64,000 bases of DNA from Notospermus geniculatus (GCA_002633025.1 NMRB01003412.1:1-64000); one strand, 5' to 3'; positions 11,577 to 23,941 are shown, counted from the stretch's first letter. Notes: generated by a model not told the origin, from the sequence alone. Numbers and translations: made by a program.

Positions 11577-11915
11577 TTCAGTCAGCCGTCCTTGAACACT
11601 TGGGAAGTTTACGTGTTGATGTAGGCTTGTATGTGACCGATAGGGGCCTATGTATATGTAGGCCAAGGCCAAACATGGAAATTTACATGTTTGACGGTTG
11701 CGAGATGCCATCCATGTTTGAAAAGTACAATGCAGGTGGTGGGCATATCAACATTGATTGTAAACAATGAAGTCATGGACATTTTCTTTAATACATGGTG
11801 TCAGATCCAGGGGTGGATGAATTTTTCTATATTAATTTATTATTAAATTTTCCCTTATTCATGGGTCCTCACCAAACTTTTTTCTCTGACAATAAAGATT
11901 TTTCAAAGTTATACC
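11577..11915 (+). terminator. GPALPP1 3' UTR and poly(A) signal
   Basis: AATAAA at 11891-11896 about 315 bases past the stop, followed within 20 bases by T-rich sequence, is a good cleavage signal. Confidence 0.6.
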
Positions 11916-12509
11916 CTATTTCATTTCATTTTATGATGAAAAGATGATGAGGTCCTGTATCCCTGGGTCCATATTCATAAACATACTTAAGTCAAAGTGT
12001 GATACACAACTGTACTTATCTTTTGCAACCCAGTTGCAAAGCAAGTCGCAACGCAAAATCAGCTTGAAAATCAATGGTAGATTCCTACCTTAAGCCAGAG
12101 TGGACTTATCCCTTATGCCCGAGCCACATGGTCCAATTTAATTTGACCAAAAAAGTTTGTGCAAAAAAATTTATCGTGTAGCATGGGGAAATCCACAAAT
12201 TTGACCAACCAAATTTCAAAATCCAAAATCGTTTTGGGTTGAGATGGAATCACAATTACATACCATCTGAAAGGACTGTCTGCGTCACCCTGGCACCTTT
12301 GTTTACTTGTCCCATGACGAGCTGGCAAGGAGTGCTTGTGAGGAACTAAACACGTGGGAACTCGCAGGCCCTTTGTGACCAGCCAAAACCTATAATGTAG
12401 GAAAAGAACGAAAGATTTTATGAAGGCAAGTTGGTACTTATTATCTGACACAATGCAAGCAAATCGCTGAACTGCCTCTTACATAGTACAGATCACTTGG
12501 CAGCTGTGC

Positions 12510-13050
12510 ACATAGAGTAAAATCACCTGTTTATTGGTGGTGCTCAGAATTCCTGTAGGCACTGGTTTTGAAGGCCAGAATGGGGGTACGTGGTTAAGTT
12601 TGATTAAATTGTGTGATCAGTGAAGCAGACACAAAATGGCTATGACGGGTGTTTATTTCAAGATCAGCATTTTTCTTTGGTACTCTTATAATGCCTAGTA
12701 TTCTTGTTTGCCACAATGTGTGCACTGTGATCACATTTCAGTACCGACCACACTCCACGAACTTTCTTCACACTTCAGCAGTTCCAAAGAAGTACCTATG
12801 CTGACACATAATCGGCTATTACATGTACCCATCCCCATTCTGGCCCTCAAATACTTTCAGAACCAGGGCCTACAGAAATTCAGGGGTGGCTGCATAGAAA
12901 CTCCGCTAGTGCTTCGACAGCCTATCGGTGTTAAAATGCATGGGAAAATGTACACTATCACTATCGGCAGATGGGCTCCGCTAGCGGTAGCGGAGTTTCT
13001 ATGCGGCCACCCCTGAGCACCACCAAACAGGTGACTTTACTGTATATGCA
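12510..13050. repeat. Nested inverted repeat
   Basis: The outer strands pair 12510-12560 with 13009-13050 (AATCACCTGTTTATTGGTGG against CACCAAACAGGTGACTTTA). A middle pair (12560-12600 with 12818-12885) and an inner pair (12882-12908 with 12982-13013, around CTCCGCTAG) suggest one element inserted into another. Confidence 0.6.
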
Positions 13051-13097
13051 TACATGTGAGCCTATATGCACATATGAGACCAATGTACACAGTAAAG

Positions 13098-13362
13098 TGC
13101 TTTTCAGAATGCCCAGTCATTTTTGCACTCATTTGACCTTGCAATGGAACCTAACCACAAGCCACAAATTGACCAGGTACGTGTGCATGCCAATAAACGG
13201 CTGACCGACTTCTAATAGGACCTTGTTCAGGTCTATATTCTGATGCAAGATAATCATGCAATCATGCACACTTAACTGGCCCATTTGTGGTTTGTGGTTA
13301 GATTCCATTGCAAGGTAAAGTGAGTGCAAAAATGACTGGACATTCTGAAAAGCACTTTACAC
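13098..13362. repeat. Hairpin element, arms of about 85 bp
   Basis: 13098-13180 (AAGTGCTTTTCAGAATG...) is repeated in reverse complement at 13275-13362, with one-to-few-base differences. Loop about 95 bp. No coding content. Confidence 0.8.
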
Positions 13363-13554
13363 TCAACTGCCATTGACTGGCAGTGAAACCTTCACGAAAA
13401 ATATTTTAATAAGAAACATTACCAACCTCAAGAAGTCGCCCAGTCTGCATTGACCAGACAAATATCTCAAATACATCCATCCCTCCAGCACACACAATAT
13501 CGCCACTCTGGTCCAATGTCAAATACTCGATTTTCTATCTGATTAATTTTTTCT

Positions 13555-13650
13555 TGCTAAAAAAATTGCTCCGCCAAAAATAGGGGGCGTATGCCCCCCC
13601 CCCCCNAATAGGGGGGGTATGCCCCCCCCCCCCCGATCCGTGCCCGATTT
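13555..13650. repeat. Truncated repeat with an N flanked by C tracts
   Basis: An N at 13606 sits between two copies of a 30-bp stretch (AATAGGGGG...GTATG followed by a C run). This is most simply an assembly join in a repeat of the kind seen at 17564 and 31500. Confidence 0.6.
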
Positions 13651-13877
13651 GACAAAGAGAAAGTTAACTGGAAGGAATATACATTGTCATAAAACTTTAT
13701 TGCTTGGTTAGAACATAGAAACCAAGGGTTCAACACATCAATGATCACATAAGGCACAGAAAGTGACAGAATCATAGCTCACTAAAAACAACATCATTAC
13801 TGGATAATCAACAGGTTGGGTTCAAGATCACATTTTACACAATCAGAAAACTTGGACACCAGAGGAGGAAATGGGTT

Positions 13878-14325
13878 AATAAGAGGCTGGTTTGAAAGTC
13901 AATGCCTAAGTGATGATAGCAGTAGCACAGTACACAAAACTGTACCCACAGTCAGAAACAATCTGCTTGAGATCTTGTGGTAGCACAGCACACCAACTCT
14001 GTACCCCACAGGGACTTGAGGCATGCACGGCAGGGTGGTGGGTGTTTCCGAGGTCCAAATAGCATCCAACGGACAATGCCCTGACCCCCAAGTAACACCC
14101 CCCCCAAAAAAAAATATATACAATATATTTTTTAAATGGGTTAATAAGAGGCTGGTTTGAAAGTCAATGCCTAAGTGATGATAGCACAAAAAAAATATAT
14201 ACAATATATTTTTTTGGGGGGGTACTCGGGGGTCAGGGCATTGTCCGTGGGATGCTATTTGGACCTCGGAAACACCCACCACCCCTGCCATGGCATGCCT
14301 AAGTCCCTGTGCTGTACCCACAGGA
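13878..14325. repeat. Inverted repeat with internal direct repeat
   Basis: 13995-14125 is repeated inverted at 14186-14320 (TTGGACCTCGGAAACACCC), and a 43-bp segment AAGAGGCTGGTTTGAAAGTC... occurs directly at 13878 and 14143. The inner edges are ATATATACAATATAT tracts. Confidence 0.7.
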
Positions 14326-14397
14326 CTGATCAGTTGAAGACATTGTGGTAGCACTGTACCGCTAATTGTTCCCTATCAAACTTGTGCTGGCACTATA

Positions 14398-14627
14398 AAG
14401 TCTGGCAACACCTATCTTCGACCTAATGGAATGCGGAAGTCATGTAATGTGGCAGAGCTTTGCGGTTTTTAATCATGCCTGTCGATCACTTGTGGTCGTT
14501 CCCGATTGTTCGTGTTGTCCACCGGTCATTCAATAGCCGCATGTGATTAAAGGTCCGCGGAAAATCCAACGATCAATTTCCTGACTTCCGCATTCCATTA
14601 GGTCAAAGATAGATGTTGCCAGACTTT
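14398..14627. repeat. Hairpin element, 45-bp arms
   Basis: AAGTCTGGCAACACCTATC at 14398 pairs with GATAGATGTTGCCAGACTT ending at 14625; the arms run 45 bp with few mismatches around a 138-bp loop. Confidence 0.8.
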
Positions 14628-14907
14628 ACACCAAAGTGTACCAACAGTAATAGAACTGATCTGTGCTACCACACTACACCTAACTGTACCCACAGTCAAA
14701 ATGTTTTGTTTGAGACCTTAGCACATCTACTGTACACCTACATGATTGTATCAACAGTAGCCACAGTCAGAACTGATCTGTACAAGACCTTGTGGTAGCA
14801 CAGCACACCACATTGTAGGCCTACCCAGTCGGAACTGATCTGAACGAGACCTTGTGGTAGCACTGTACACCAAACTTTACCCACAGTTAGAACTGTGTCG
14901 TAGCATC

Positions 14908-15472
14908 ATTCTAAAGGGGGGTTTACACGGTTCAACATGTTGAACGCTGTTGAACGTCAAAAGACGTCAAAAGTTGTTGAACGTTGTTGAAAGCTGTTGA
15001 ACCGTCTAAAGCCCCTTTCAACACGTTTCAACAGGTCTTTCAACAGCTTTCAACAAGTTTCAAAAATAGGAACATGTTCCTATTTCTGAAAACCTGTTGA
15101 ACGTTGTTGAACGCTGTTGAAAGGCCGTGTTGAAAGGGGGTTTACACGGTTCAACAGGTTTCAACAACGTTCAACAGCGTTCAACATTCAACAGCTTTCA
15201 ACAGATGTTGAACCGTCTAAACCCCCTTTTAACAGGTCTTTTAACAGCTTTCAACATGTTGCCAAAATAGCTTCATGTTCCTATTTCTGGCAACATGTTG
15301 AAAGCTGTTGAAAGACCGTGTTGAAAGGGGTATCTGGCAACATGTTGAAAGCTGTTGAAAGACCGTGTTGAAAGGGGTATTTAAACGGTTCAACACCTTT
15401 CAACAACGTTCAACACCTTTCAACATTCAACAGCTTTCAACAAGTTGAATCGTGTAACCCCCCCTTAAGAAT
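14908..15472. mobile_element. Fold-back element built of TTCAACA/TGTTGAA heptamers
   Basis: The ends are inverted repeats (AGGGGGGTTTACACGGTTC left; its near complement at 15436-15470). Nearly the whole interior is made of TTCAACA and TGTTGAA words, with repeated internal copies of the terminal GTTTACACGGTTCAACA. No coding capacity. Confidence 0.75.
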
Positions 15473-16062
15473 ACACAATCAGGCAAACTAACAAATGGTC
15501 AACAGTACAGAATTCCAAGCAAGAATTAGTGACCCCCGGGACTTGTCTTACCCATCACATACGAATCAAAAAATACAGAGAAAGAAAGAGATATACTTCC
15601 GAATATGCAGAGATAAAATATTTTATGATACCGGTAATTTAAAATTGGGCACAATTAAAACCAGGCAACAAGACTCAAAACTTGGTTGAGTGACACCCTA
15701 ATAAAATCACAAAAGGTTTACAGCGCCATTGTTTACACAATAAACAGTATAGCACCACCAGCTAGAAATGCATTGCATACGCTAATTTGCACAATGAACA
15801 ATAAGTGGACTCGTGTAATAGGTTTTTAAAATGCGTGTGCTTTACATAAACGTATAGGGAACACTCGAGATACATTGCATCGCTATGTACAAAACAAGAA
15901 ACACTGCATATGGCAACACTCACGTTGAAGGACAAGTTAGAAGACAATTTTGCAGTGCTTTTATCTTCAGATGTGCTGGTGATGCATGTAATCAATAAGT
16001 CCTACTTGTACGTACCTATGACGTACTGTACACACAGGTCGAACATATGCATAAACCCACGG

Positions 16063-16175
16063 CAGTGACTGCCTTTTGAGGCGAGCTGTTTTCTTTGTGC
16101 CCCTCGTGAACAATAGATTTTCTATTGTTCACGAGGGGCCCAAAGAAAACAGCTCGCCTCAAAAGGCAGTCACTG
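16063..16175. mobile_element. 113-bp near-perfect palindromic MITE (unit 1 only)
   Basis: Arms of about 55 bp starting CAGTGACTGCCTTTTGAGGC fold around a 3-5 base loop. It is flanked by CCACGG on both sides (16057-16062 and 16176-16181); the unit 2 site near 29842 has a single CCACGG and no element, giving a filled/empty pair. Confidence 0.9.
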
Positions 16176-16192
16176 CCACGGGATTCATAAGT

Positions 16193-16400
16193 GTGTGGCG
16201 GTCTAGGAAAACCCAGCGGATTTCGCATTTGAGGAAAGTGTTAATGGCCTTGGTGAACCTGCACATTTCAATAGCTGAAATGTACTACCGGTACGTAACA
16301 GGTAAACTGTAGCTAGGCCTAGTAGATCAATGCAAAGGCAATCTGACAGCCCTTGTTGATCATTCAGCGACATCCGACAGGTTTTCCTAGACCGCCACAC
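16193..16400. mobile_element. MITE family A (GGCGGTCTAGGAAAACCC ends)
   Basis: Ends GTGTGGCGGTCTAGGAAAAC and its complement. Shared copy in unit 2 at 29854-30055. Further copies: 27292-27482 (unit 1 only), 52587-52782 and 57723-58132. Confidence 0.85.
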
Positions 16401-17563
16401 ACATGTGCAACAAGGCTTAATAAGATAAGAGGAGTATTTGCTTAAAATACTCCTTGAAATATCAAAATACTCATTCATTCCAGAACTGAAAGAGTAAAGT
16501 ACTCCTTGAGATTTATCAGTTTGCAATACTTTACTAATGGAATACTCCTTTGAAGAGTGAAAATACTCTTTAAAATTTTGAATAGAGGAGTATGATACTC
16601 TTTGCCCTCCAACATTATTTAAAGCCCTGGTGCAGCCAGTCCTGACCAGTACCACTGTCCTTTGCACAATCTACCAAGGCTGTACAATCCAACTAGCCCC
16701 ATAGGCCTCATACATTTTATGGGCCCACAACAGGGGTTACGACTGAACTGGGTAGGCACAGCCAACCACAATACATGAGGGGGGCCTTAATAATTTGGGC
16801 ATGAAGATGGTATTAGTGAGGACTCCCTGAACATAATTTACAGGTGATGCGTACATGGATTTACACATGTACAAAGACCTATTTAGCCGTGTAGGCGTGT
16901 AAATCCCATAAGTAAAATGCATTTGAAATAAATATCATGTCAAGCATTTTTCAATGATATTAATAAAATTACATGAGCACATTTTCTATGATATTAATAA
17001 AATTACATGTTATGAGCACATTTGTCTATGATATCAATAAAATTACATGGCATTTGTCTAATTAAATTACATGAGCCATTTCTCCTGTATTTTGTTTACA
17101 AATCTACACGTGCATTTTTCCAATCAAAATTAAAGATTAAAATTGATTCGTTTCAAATCCGAATACTCACACACCACATATTTGCTAATATCAAAATACC
17201 CAACTACAAAATTTGGTGCAGTCATCAAAAACATAGAAATTGCTGGAAAAATATACATAGGAAAGCGGTGCTTTACAAAATCACCAAAGAAGATGAAGGA
17301 TTATCCAAATTCCTGGAGATAATTTCCTGTACCTTCTGCTATTATCCTGCTGGCCCGCATTGTACAGTTTCATGTACGTATTGGGCAACATGAAATGCCT
17401 TGTGTCGCACAAAACACCTCTCGGAACAAGTCCCAGCTAGGCCAATTTTCTCAACTCCATTTGCTTCTAACCCGACAAATAACTGGCCAGTTCTGGGGCC
17501 TTATTAAGCATAAAAGTGTAAAATTTCCCTTAAACGTGTAAAATTTCCCTTAAACTATACAGG

Positions 17564-17814
17564 GTCGGATCCAGGGGGGTGCACGCCCCCCTATTTTTGG
17601 CAGAGCAGTGATTTTTTTTAGCAAGAAAAATTCAGTCACTTAAAAATTTGAGTTTTTTGCTCTCAGATGCCAGGAAAATGCTTCTAAAAGCACTTAAATT
17701 GTCAAATTTTTCTGGCGGAGGACCCCCAGACCCCTGTTTGCGCTTTGCGCTATTGGTGCTCACCACCTCCATCGAGCTACGCCCCTCCTTTCTGTCGACT
17801 CTGGATCCGACCCT
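17564..17814. mobile_element. MITE family F (CAGGGTCGGATCCAG ends), unit 1
   Basis: Terminal inverted repeats CAGGGTCGGATCC / GGATCCGACCCTG. The equivalent in unit 2 (31500-32518) carries a 790-bp insertion at a TTAA. Confidence 0.8.
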
Positions 17815-18129
17815 GCTATTGTTCCAAAGAAAAGATAAGGGAAATTTTACACTTAAGATGTCTTATGCATACGGCTCCTGGAACTTATTCTGAGAGGTGA
17901 AAATGTTATGTCGCCTGAAACGAACAGGTTTTATTTCCACCCAGAGAAGCTGGAAATCCCATCTTTGTACACATCTGGACTGGACAAACAATACTGCTTT
18001 GTAATCATACTATGGTGGCTATATAAACAATAAGTCTTATACTTTTTAATTTTGTACACAAACTGGTTTGAAAACCAAGTTGAAACTACAATATAATACA
18101 TGTATACGTGCTGCTGCGAGCGGTGCTAC

Positions 18130-18560
18130 CGTCACTGCTTCTTGGATTGTTCTGAGTGACATGGTGCTACCTAATTCGCTGTCTCTTGAATTGCTGAGTG
18201 ACGTGGTGCTACCTATTAATTCACTGTCTCTTGGATTGTTGAGTGACGTGGTGCTACCTAATTCACTCACTCTCTCTTGGATTGTTGAGTGATGTGGTGC
18301 TACCTAATTCACTCTCTCTTGGATTGTTAGTGATGTGGTGCTACCTAATTCACTCTCTCTTGGATTGTGGAATGATGTGCTACCTAATTCACTCTCTCTT
18401 GGATTGTTGAGTGACAGGGTGCTACCTATCTCACTCTCTCTTGGATTGCTGAGTGACGTGGTCTCTCTCTTGGATTGTTGAGTGACAGGGTGCTACCTAT
18501 CTCACTCTCTCTTGGATTGCTGAGTGACGTGGTGCTACCTACTTCACTGTCTCTTGGATT
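18130..18560. repeat. Minisatellite, about 40-bp unit, unit 1
   Basis: Roughly eleven imperfect copies of a unit containing CTCTCTTGGATTGTTGAGTG and GTGGTGCTACCTAATTCA. Because the unit stays open, it creates leucine/serine-rich frames on both strands that are not genes. Unit 2 counterpart at 32838-33246 has a different copy order. Confidence 0.9.
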
Positions 18561-18583
18561 GTTCTGCACGATGTGGACACTAA

Positions 18584-18701
18584 GGGCCGTATGCACAGAG
18601 CTTCCTTGAGTGTGAGGTCGACCTTTAGCTATTGTTTGCAGGGCAGAATACAAAAGATTAAGGTCGACCTTACACTTGAGGAAGCTCTGTGCATACGGCC
18701 C
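18584..18701. mobile_element. Hairpin MITE with GGGCCGTATGCA ends (unit 1 only)
   Basis: GGGCCGTATGCACAGAGCTT pairs with its complement ending at 18701; the TA flanks fit a 2-bp duplication. Unit 2 near 33249 reads straight through. The same end sequence occurs at 27643 and, diverged, at the arms of 455-1693. Confidence 0.8.
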
Positions 18702-18912
18702 TTAGATTAGCGACTTGCATCTGATTAGACTTTGTTAAAACTTGCATCTTCCAGCACTGCTTGCAATGTTCAGGATTAAGTAATTCGTTTAAACTTCTAG
18801 GATGCCGAATAAAATATTATTTTATACCTCCATGATCTATCTAATGTGAGACTTCTATATAGCACTTTCCACTGTGATACAGCCTCAAATCATTTTCACA
18901 TTTTTTATTCCC

Positions 18913-19090
18913 CAGGTGCAGCAGGCCTGTGCAATCCAAATCGACCAGCTAGGTACCCCTTCAACACCTGGGTGGGGTGAGCCAACTGAGGTATAGAGTC
19001 ATAGCCAGAGCCTCATGTAAACAGTGGGGATCGAACCCAGGACCTTCTACTTCTGGCAAGACTCTCGAACCACTAAACCACGGCAGATCT
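18913..19090 (-). mobile_element. tRNA-like SINE, family 3, unit 1
   Basis: Reverse strand reads TGGTTTAGTGGTTCGAGAGT (box-A-like) and GGTCCTGGGTTCGATCCCC (box-B-like). Also present in unit 2 at 33415-33580. Confidence 0.55.
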
Positions 19091-19114
19091 ATGAGGTCAC
19101 TCACCAATATCATA

Positions 19115-19198
19115 AGAGAAAGAGAAAGTGTCCCTCGAACAACAGCATTTCTATTGTTTCCCTATTGTTCGAGGGACACTTTCTCTGGCCCACCCTGT
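19115..19198. repeat. Hairpin element with CTACAGGGTGGGCC end
   Basis: GAGAAAGTGTCCCTCGAACA pairs with TGTTCGAGGGACACTTTCTC. In unit 2 (33611-33696) the left arm keeps CTACAGGGTCGGCCAGAGAA but lost TGTCCC, so unit 2 preserves the outer terminal repeat and unit 1 the inner one. Confidence 0.7.
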
Positions 19199-19382
19199 AG
19201 AGGAGAATTGTACTGGATTGGATCAGCACATACTGATACATGTACATTTGTAACTCAGCAAAGAGTACCTTCTGTTGAAGTTTCTTAAAAGCCTTGGAAA
19301 TAAATTGGAAAAAGTTTGAAGATATATTCTTGAGATGGTTAAGAGAAACAACCTTTCTTCAAATATTTTTCAATCAATACTA

Positions 19383-19646
19383 TAGACAAATCCCAAATTC
19401 CCAGATCTGCGCACTTCCGCCGAAATGGCAAATAGAACCTCGACCTGAAACCAGCTGACGTGACGCAATGATTCAGCAATGGTAGAGTCTGACGCAACGT
19501 CATCAAACTCACTGTCGTCACATGGTCGTGGGGTTTTCTGCGTCACGTCATTCAGTGTCAGATGGTTTCAGACCGAGGTTCTGTTTGCCATTTCGGTGGA
19601 AGTGTGCAGATCTTTCTCGTTTTCGTCAATTTGGGATTTGTCTATA
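19383..19646. mobile_element. MITE family B (TAGACAAATC...CAGATCTGCGCACTTCCG), unit 1
   Basis: Ends TAGACAAATCCCAAATT and the complement; subterminal GATCTGCGCACTTCCGCCG. Copies: 34931-35198 (unit 2), 44757-45006, 55193-55443 and 57811-58055. Confidence 0.85.
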
Positions 19647-20044
19647 GGATGTGAGGAAACTTTACGAGAAGATGCCGTCTGTTGAACTCCGGTGGATGAG
19701 TATTAAATAGACCAATTCTCCCAAGTAATGACAAATGCATTGTGTCCCGCATACAAAACTCTCGTTGTGAAACTGCATGATTTAGGTTGAATGGTTGTGA
19801 GTAATCATGACCAATACTTGCCGTAAACAATGAATAAACAATGATACACACACCAACAAGGTATGATGACTGAAAACGAACATAATAAAGTTGATTGTTC
19901 AAATGTCTACAAAAAATGTGTGTACTAAACATAGTCATAAACAAATAAGTTAGACCATGACTGGATTTTACACTTACAAATATAATGTATGTAATGTCTG
20001 TTCCATCTAGAGTAGTGATTTTTGCACTTGTTGAACCTTGTCAT

Positions 20045-20165
20045 TTGTAGTGACCAGAAAACCACATAACCCACAGTTTATTGTCATTTGCAAAGACCAG
20101 AAAAGCACGAAATCCACAGTTTCTTGTCATTTGCAGAGACCATAAAAACCACATATCCCATAATT
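20045..20165. repeat. Minisatellite, about 42-bp unit, unit 1
   Basis: About three copies of a unit containing AACCACATAACCCACA and TTGTCATTTGCAGAGACC. In unit 2 the same array (35450-35645) has about four and a half copies. Confidence 0.75.
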
Positions 20166-20952
20166 ACATTGGTGATCATTTCTGACTGACTACTGACCAC
20201 ATGCCAAACAATTATACTCTGAATCCGCGGTGGACAGTCTGATGTGATGGACGATGTAATTTGGTTAATATGTGGTTGTCTGGTTGCCACAAATGACAAG
20301 GTTTAACGAGCGTAAAAATTTCTAATCTTAGTTAGAAAACTTTATAACGTTAGATTAGAATCTGCAAATAAATGCCCAAAATATATTCAATACCTTCTCT
20401 ACCACAACAAATGGTTACTCTGTAATTCCAAGACAGTGGATTGAAAACTGGACTAAAATCAATGAAATGTGAGAAATCAAAAAGTAATATTTGAAATTCA
20501 AGTACCGGTACGCATCTGTCCGAAGAGGTCACCGAATCATAATGTGAAGTTCTTGTATAGTACTTTTCTCTGTAACATACATGTAGTCGTGAAGGCTTCA
20601 TATTATAATACCCCCGACTCTCTCAAGAAACCTTCCTGCGGGACTCAACGGTCAGTTCAATCAGCTCAGCACTTGACCAATTGAGAGTACAAAGTGGAGA
20701 CTCGACTGGCAATCGAACCTATCGCCTCTCAGACACAAGTCGTTAGTCCAACACTGTAATCACAGAGCTTGATGTTCAAAAGTAAAGTGTAGCTCCTCAT
20801 TGTACCTTCTTTGCTAATAAATTGTTCAGCGGCTACTTCCCCCAGCAAAACTACGACCGGCGGGAAAAATCAAAAGTTCACACACCATCTTTGGCTTCTG
20901 AGTACAAAAAAATTTGATGGTAAACCACTTCAGTATCAAACGTTGTGTCATT

Positions 20953-21072
20953 AGGGAGGTTTCGCAAGCGCCCATTTAGGCCCTACAACGACGTTTATCT
21001 ATTGTGTGGGTATACCCAAACAATAGATAAATGACGTCGTATGGCCCAGTCGGGCACTTGCGAAACCTCCCT
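20953..21072. mobile_element. Hairpin MITE with AGGGAGGTTTCGCAAG ends (unit 1 only)
   Basis: AGGGAGGTTTCGCAAG at 20953 pairs with its complement ending at 21072; the inner arms share AACAATAGATAAA-type sequence. Unit 2 at about 37150 lacks it. Confidence 0.8.
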
Positions 21073-22398
21073 ATTAATAAGTATTATGATGTCGTCACGA
21101 CGTCACATAGTGCATTTTTGTACATGACGCTAGTGCATTACATACGTGACGCCATGGTAGAATCACAGCGTCACGGACCATAAATACGATCTATGGTACT
21201 AAAATGGTTAACAGAAGCTTTCTGTCATGAAATGCGTATTGTGCAACCATTATTGCCTCTCGTCAGCACGTCACTGAACACAGCAATCTTAGATCAACAA
21301 CCAGTCTCGTATACAGTGCCATGATTGATTATCCAAACGTCCTGTACATAATTATCAAGCCATTTTCTTTCTAAATCTTAGATCTACTAAACCCGTAACA
21401 CAATATCGCTAACCCGTAACTTTCAACTTAACCATGAGACAATTTCTTCCACCCGTATTAAAAAGCCATGAATATGTCAGACCAAATCTACCTTCCAGCC
21501 CTTTTCTGCATAACAATTTATCCACCATTTCCGAGTTTTAAAATGCTGTGCTTGCTATCACAGAGGTGTGAACATTGATTAGTATTTCTCTAAATCAAAA
21601 TAAACATGTTGCGAATGAGAATAGTGTTTTTACTACTGTTAGTATACTTAATGCTTTTTAAAATAACGTACTCACAAATCAAAATCATGATGACATTTCT
21701 TCTTATAAAATTCGTGTACTTGATATTTTCAAAATGGTGAAAAGTGTTTTCCCACATCAAAACAATGTATCCACAAATCAACAGAGTGTATTTGATGCCA
21801 ATTAAATTTGTGTCCTCACTAATCGAAAGTTCAAAATAAATTTGTGTCTGATGGCACTTCTCATGTCAAAATACATGTAGTGTTACGACTATTAAAATTT
21901 GTGTACTTTTTGCTTTCAAAATGGTGAACTCGCTATCAATATCAAAATCACATGAATGTATTTGACGGCATTCAAAATTGTGTACCTACTCACTAATCAA
22001 AATCTCACAAAAATATGTTAGTGTTTCCACTAAATCAAACAGAGGTATCCACCACTAATCATCTAAATTCGTCTGAATTTTTTACAGTCTTTACTCTCTC
22101 TTGTCGTACTAGAGAGATAATTCCAATCATCATGATCATTGCAAACCAGAACATGGTCGTTTGACCAATCAACCGAACTTCAAGAACCAGCAACGCTAAC
22201 TCTATCCTGTGAATGCCACCCTTCTACATGTGCGTGTAAACAGCACCATACAGAAACTTCTGGTATCTACATGTAACTTGAACTCATGATATACATGTAC
22301 CACTAAAATCCATTCCCCTATGTTGAGATCTGTGTCCGTGCCACAACCCTGCAGGGTCGGCGCTAAACTATCGGCAAACCCTCTCTCCGTAGTGCCAC

Positions 22399-22868
22399 CT
22401 AGCAGACAGAGGTAAAATCCATGCTCATCTTCTCATTATCGTCGCCATCCGGTGTCACGACCGTCGTCGCCACGCCCTTAATCAGCGGCGACTTCTCACT
22501 CAAATCCTCCTCGTCGCTCGAGCTCAACACGTGCTTCCCGTTCCCGTTACACTCGTTTTCATTCTCCAGATCCTGCACGCTCGGCGACGTGACCGTAATT
22601 TTCGGTCGTTCAGTCACCTCACCGTCTGAACTACTATCACTATACTCGTCACTAGAGTCCGACGCGGCCTCATCATTCTGAAGACTATTCAAACTCGGTG
22701 AAGTCACTGTAATCTTTGGCAGTTCAACTTCATCAGTTTTACTCCGTTTTTTACTATTTTCATCTTTACTTTTACTTTTCGCCGCCACTGCTTTCTTTTT
22801 TGGTTTTTCTTCACAGTCACTGTCCGAGTCATCGTCCCGTAAATCCTGTATACTCGGTGATGTCACAG
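22399..22868 (-). pseudogene. Out-of-frame remnant of the ABCC C-terminal tail, unit 1
   Basis: An open stretch coding the last three TVTSPS-type repeats and the terminal MDFTSVC, nearly identical to the unit 2 tail. It is separated from the upstream part by the TAA at 22869-22871 that follows a loss of about 529 bp (present in unit 2 at about 39231-39760). That number is not a multiple of three, so this stretch would not be translated as part of a protein read from exon R'. Confidence 0.8.
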
Positions 22869-23240
22869 TTATTTTAGAAGCGGCGAGTCCTCGTTCATAT
22901 CATCGTCATCGAAATCCTGCGTTGACAAGGATAAATCGTGAGACTCGCTCGGCGGACTACTAAGAGAATCGCTCACATGATTAGGACCGTTCATGATGAC
23001 TTTACTATCCGACGACGCCACCGAAATTTTCTTCTCGGGAATCACCGTAGTCACCGGCTCAACTTCGACGATGTTTTCTGGTCGAACTCCTCGCCGCTCG
23101 GATGCCTCCCTTGCAATTTCTTGTAAATGCACCGCCTCCGTTTCACCGGTACTTTCCACCATGTTGTAGAAATACCCTTGTTTTGAAGTAATCAGGGTGT
23201 GCGGCTCGTCGAATTCCACAACCCGCCCTTCGTCTAGCAC
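22869..23240 (-). CDS. ABCC duplicate, exon R' (end of NBD2 and truncated tail)
   Basis: Copy of exon R with acceptor ...TTTCAG|GTGCTAGACG. Codes VLDEGRVVEFDEPHTLI, the distal NBD2 strand, then the start of the acidic tail, ending SPLLK-stop after 123 residues instead of 456. Coding is otherwise intact. Whether it is expressed depends on splicing from upstream exons, because unit 1 has no start. Confidence 0.65.
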   Translation of the reverse strand: MLDEGRVVEFDEPHTLITSKQGYFYNMVESTGETEAVHLQEIAREASERRGVRPENIVEVEPVTTVIPEKKISVASSDSKVIMNGPNHVSDSLSSPPSESHDLSLSTQDFDDDDMNEDSPLLK

Positions 23241-23299
23241 CTGAAATTTGAAGAAAAAATCCTTTTCTTCATTTGCTACATTTAGACCACAACAAATCA

Positions 23300-23681
<382 letters not shown>

Positions 23682-23941
23682 TTAGCTTTTTATCCCGAGG
23701 TCATTTTTTGATCTCTGCTAGAAAGTGCCTGAGGAACACTCTGGTTGGGGTCGAAAATTTGCAAAATTCAGAGACAATTTTACTTATACTATCAAGGTCA
23801 TTTTTTGGGTGCAATTCCCTGTGGCTTGCCAAAGGGATAGAGGCGCTTTTTTTATCTAAGAACCGAACCAAGCTTATAAACACCACATGTGGGATACAGT
23901 CAAGCAAATATATGCACCACATTCAGAATCAACTGTTGGTC

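Noticed and set aside
16063-16175. microRNA precursor
   Set aside because: The hairpin is near-perfect along its full length, flanked by a target duplication and absent from the paired unit, so it is a transposed element. Small-RNA production is not excluded.
18130-18560. CRISPR-like array
   Set aside because: Eukaryotic context; units are contiguous with no unique spacers.
18068-18653. Long overlapping open frames on both strands (leucine/serine-rich repeats)
   Set aside because: They are the 40-bp minisatellite read in an open phase; the unit 2 array gives different frames, and there is no splice or start context.
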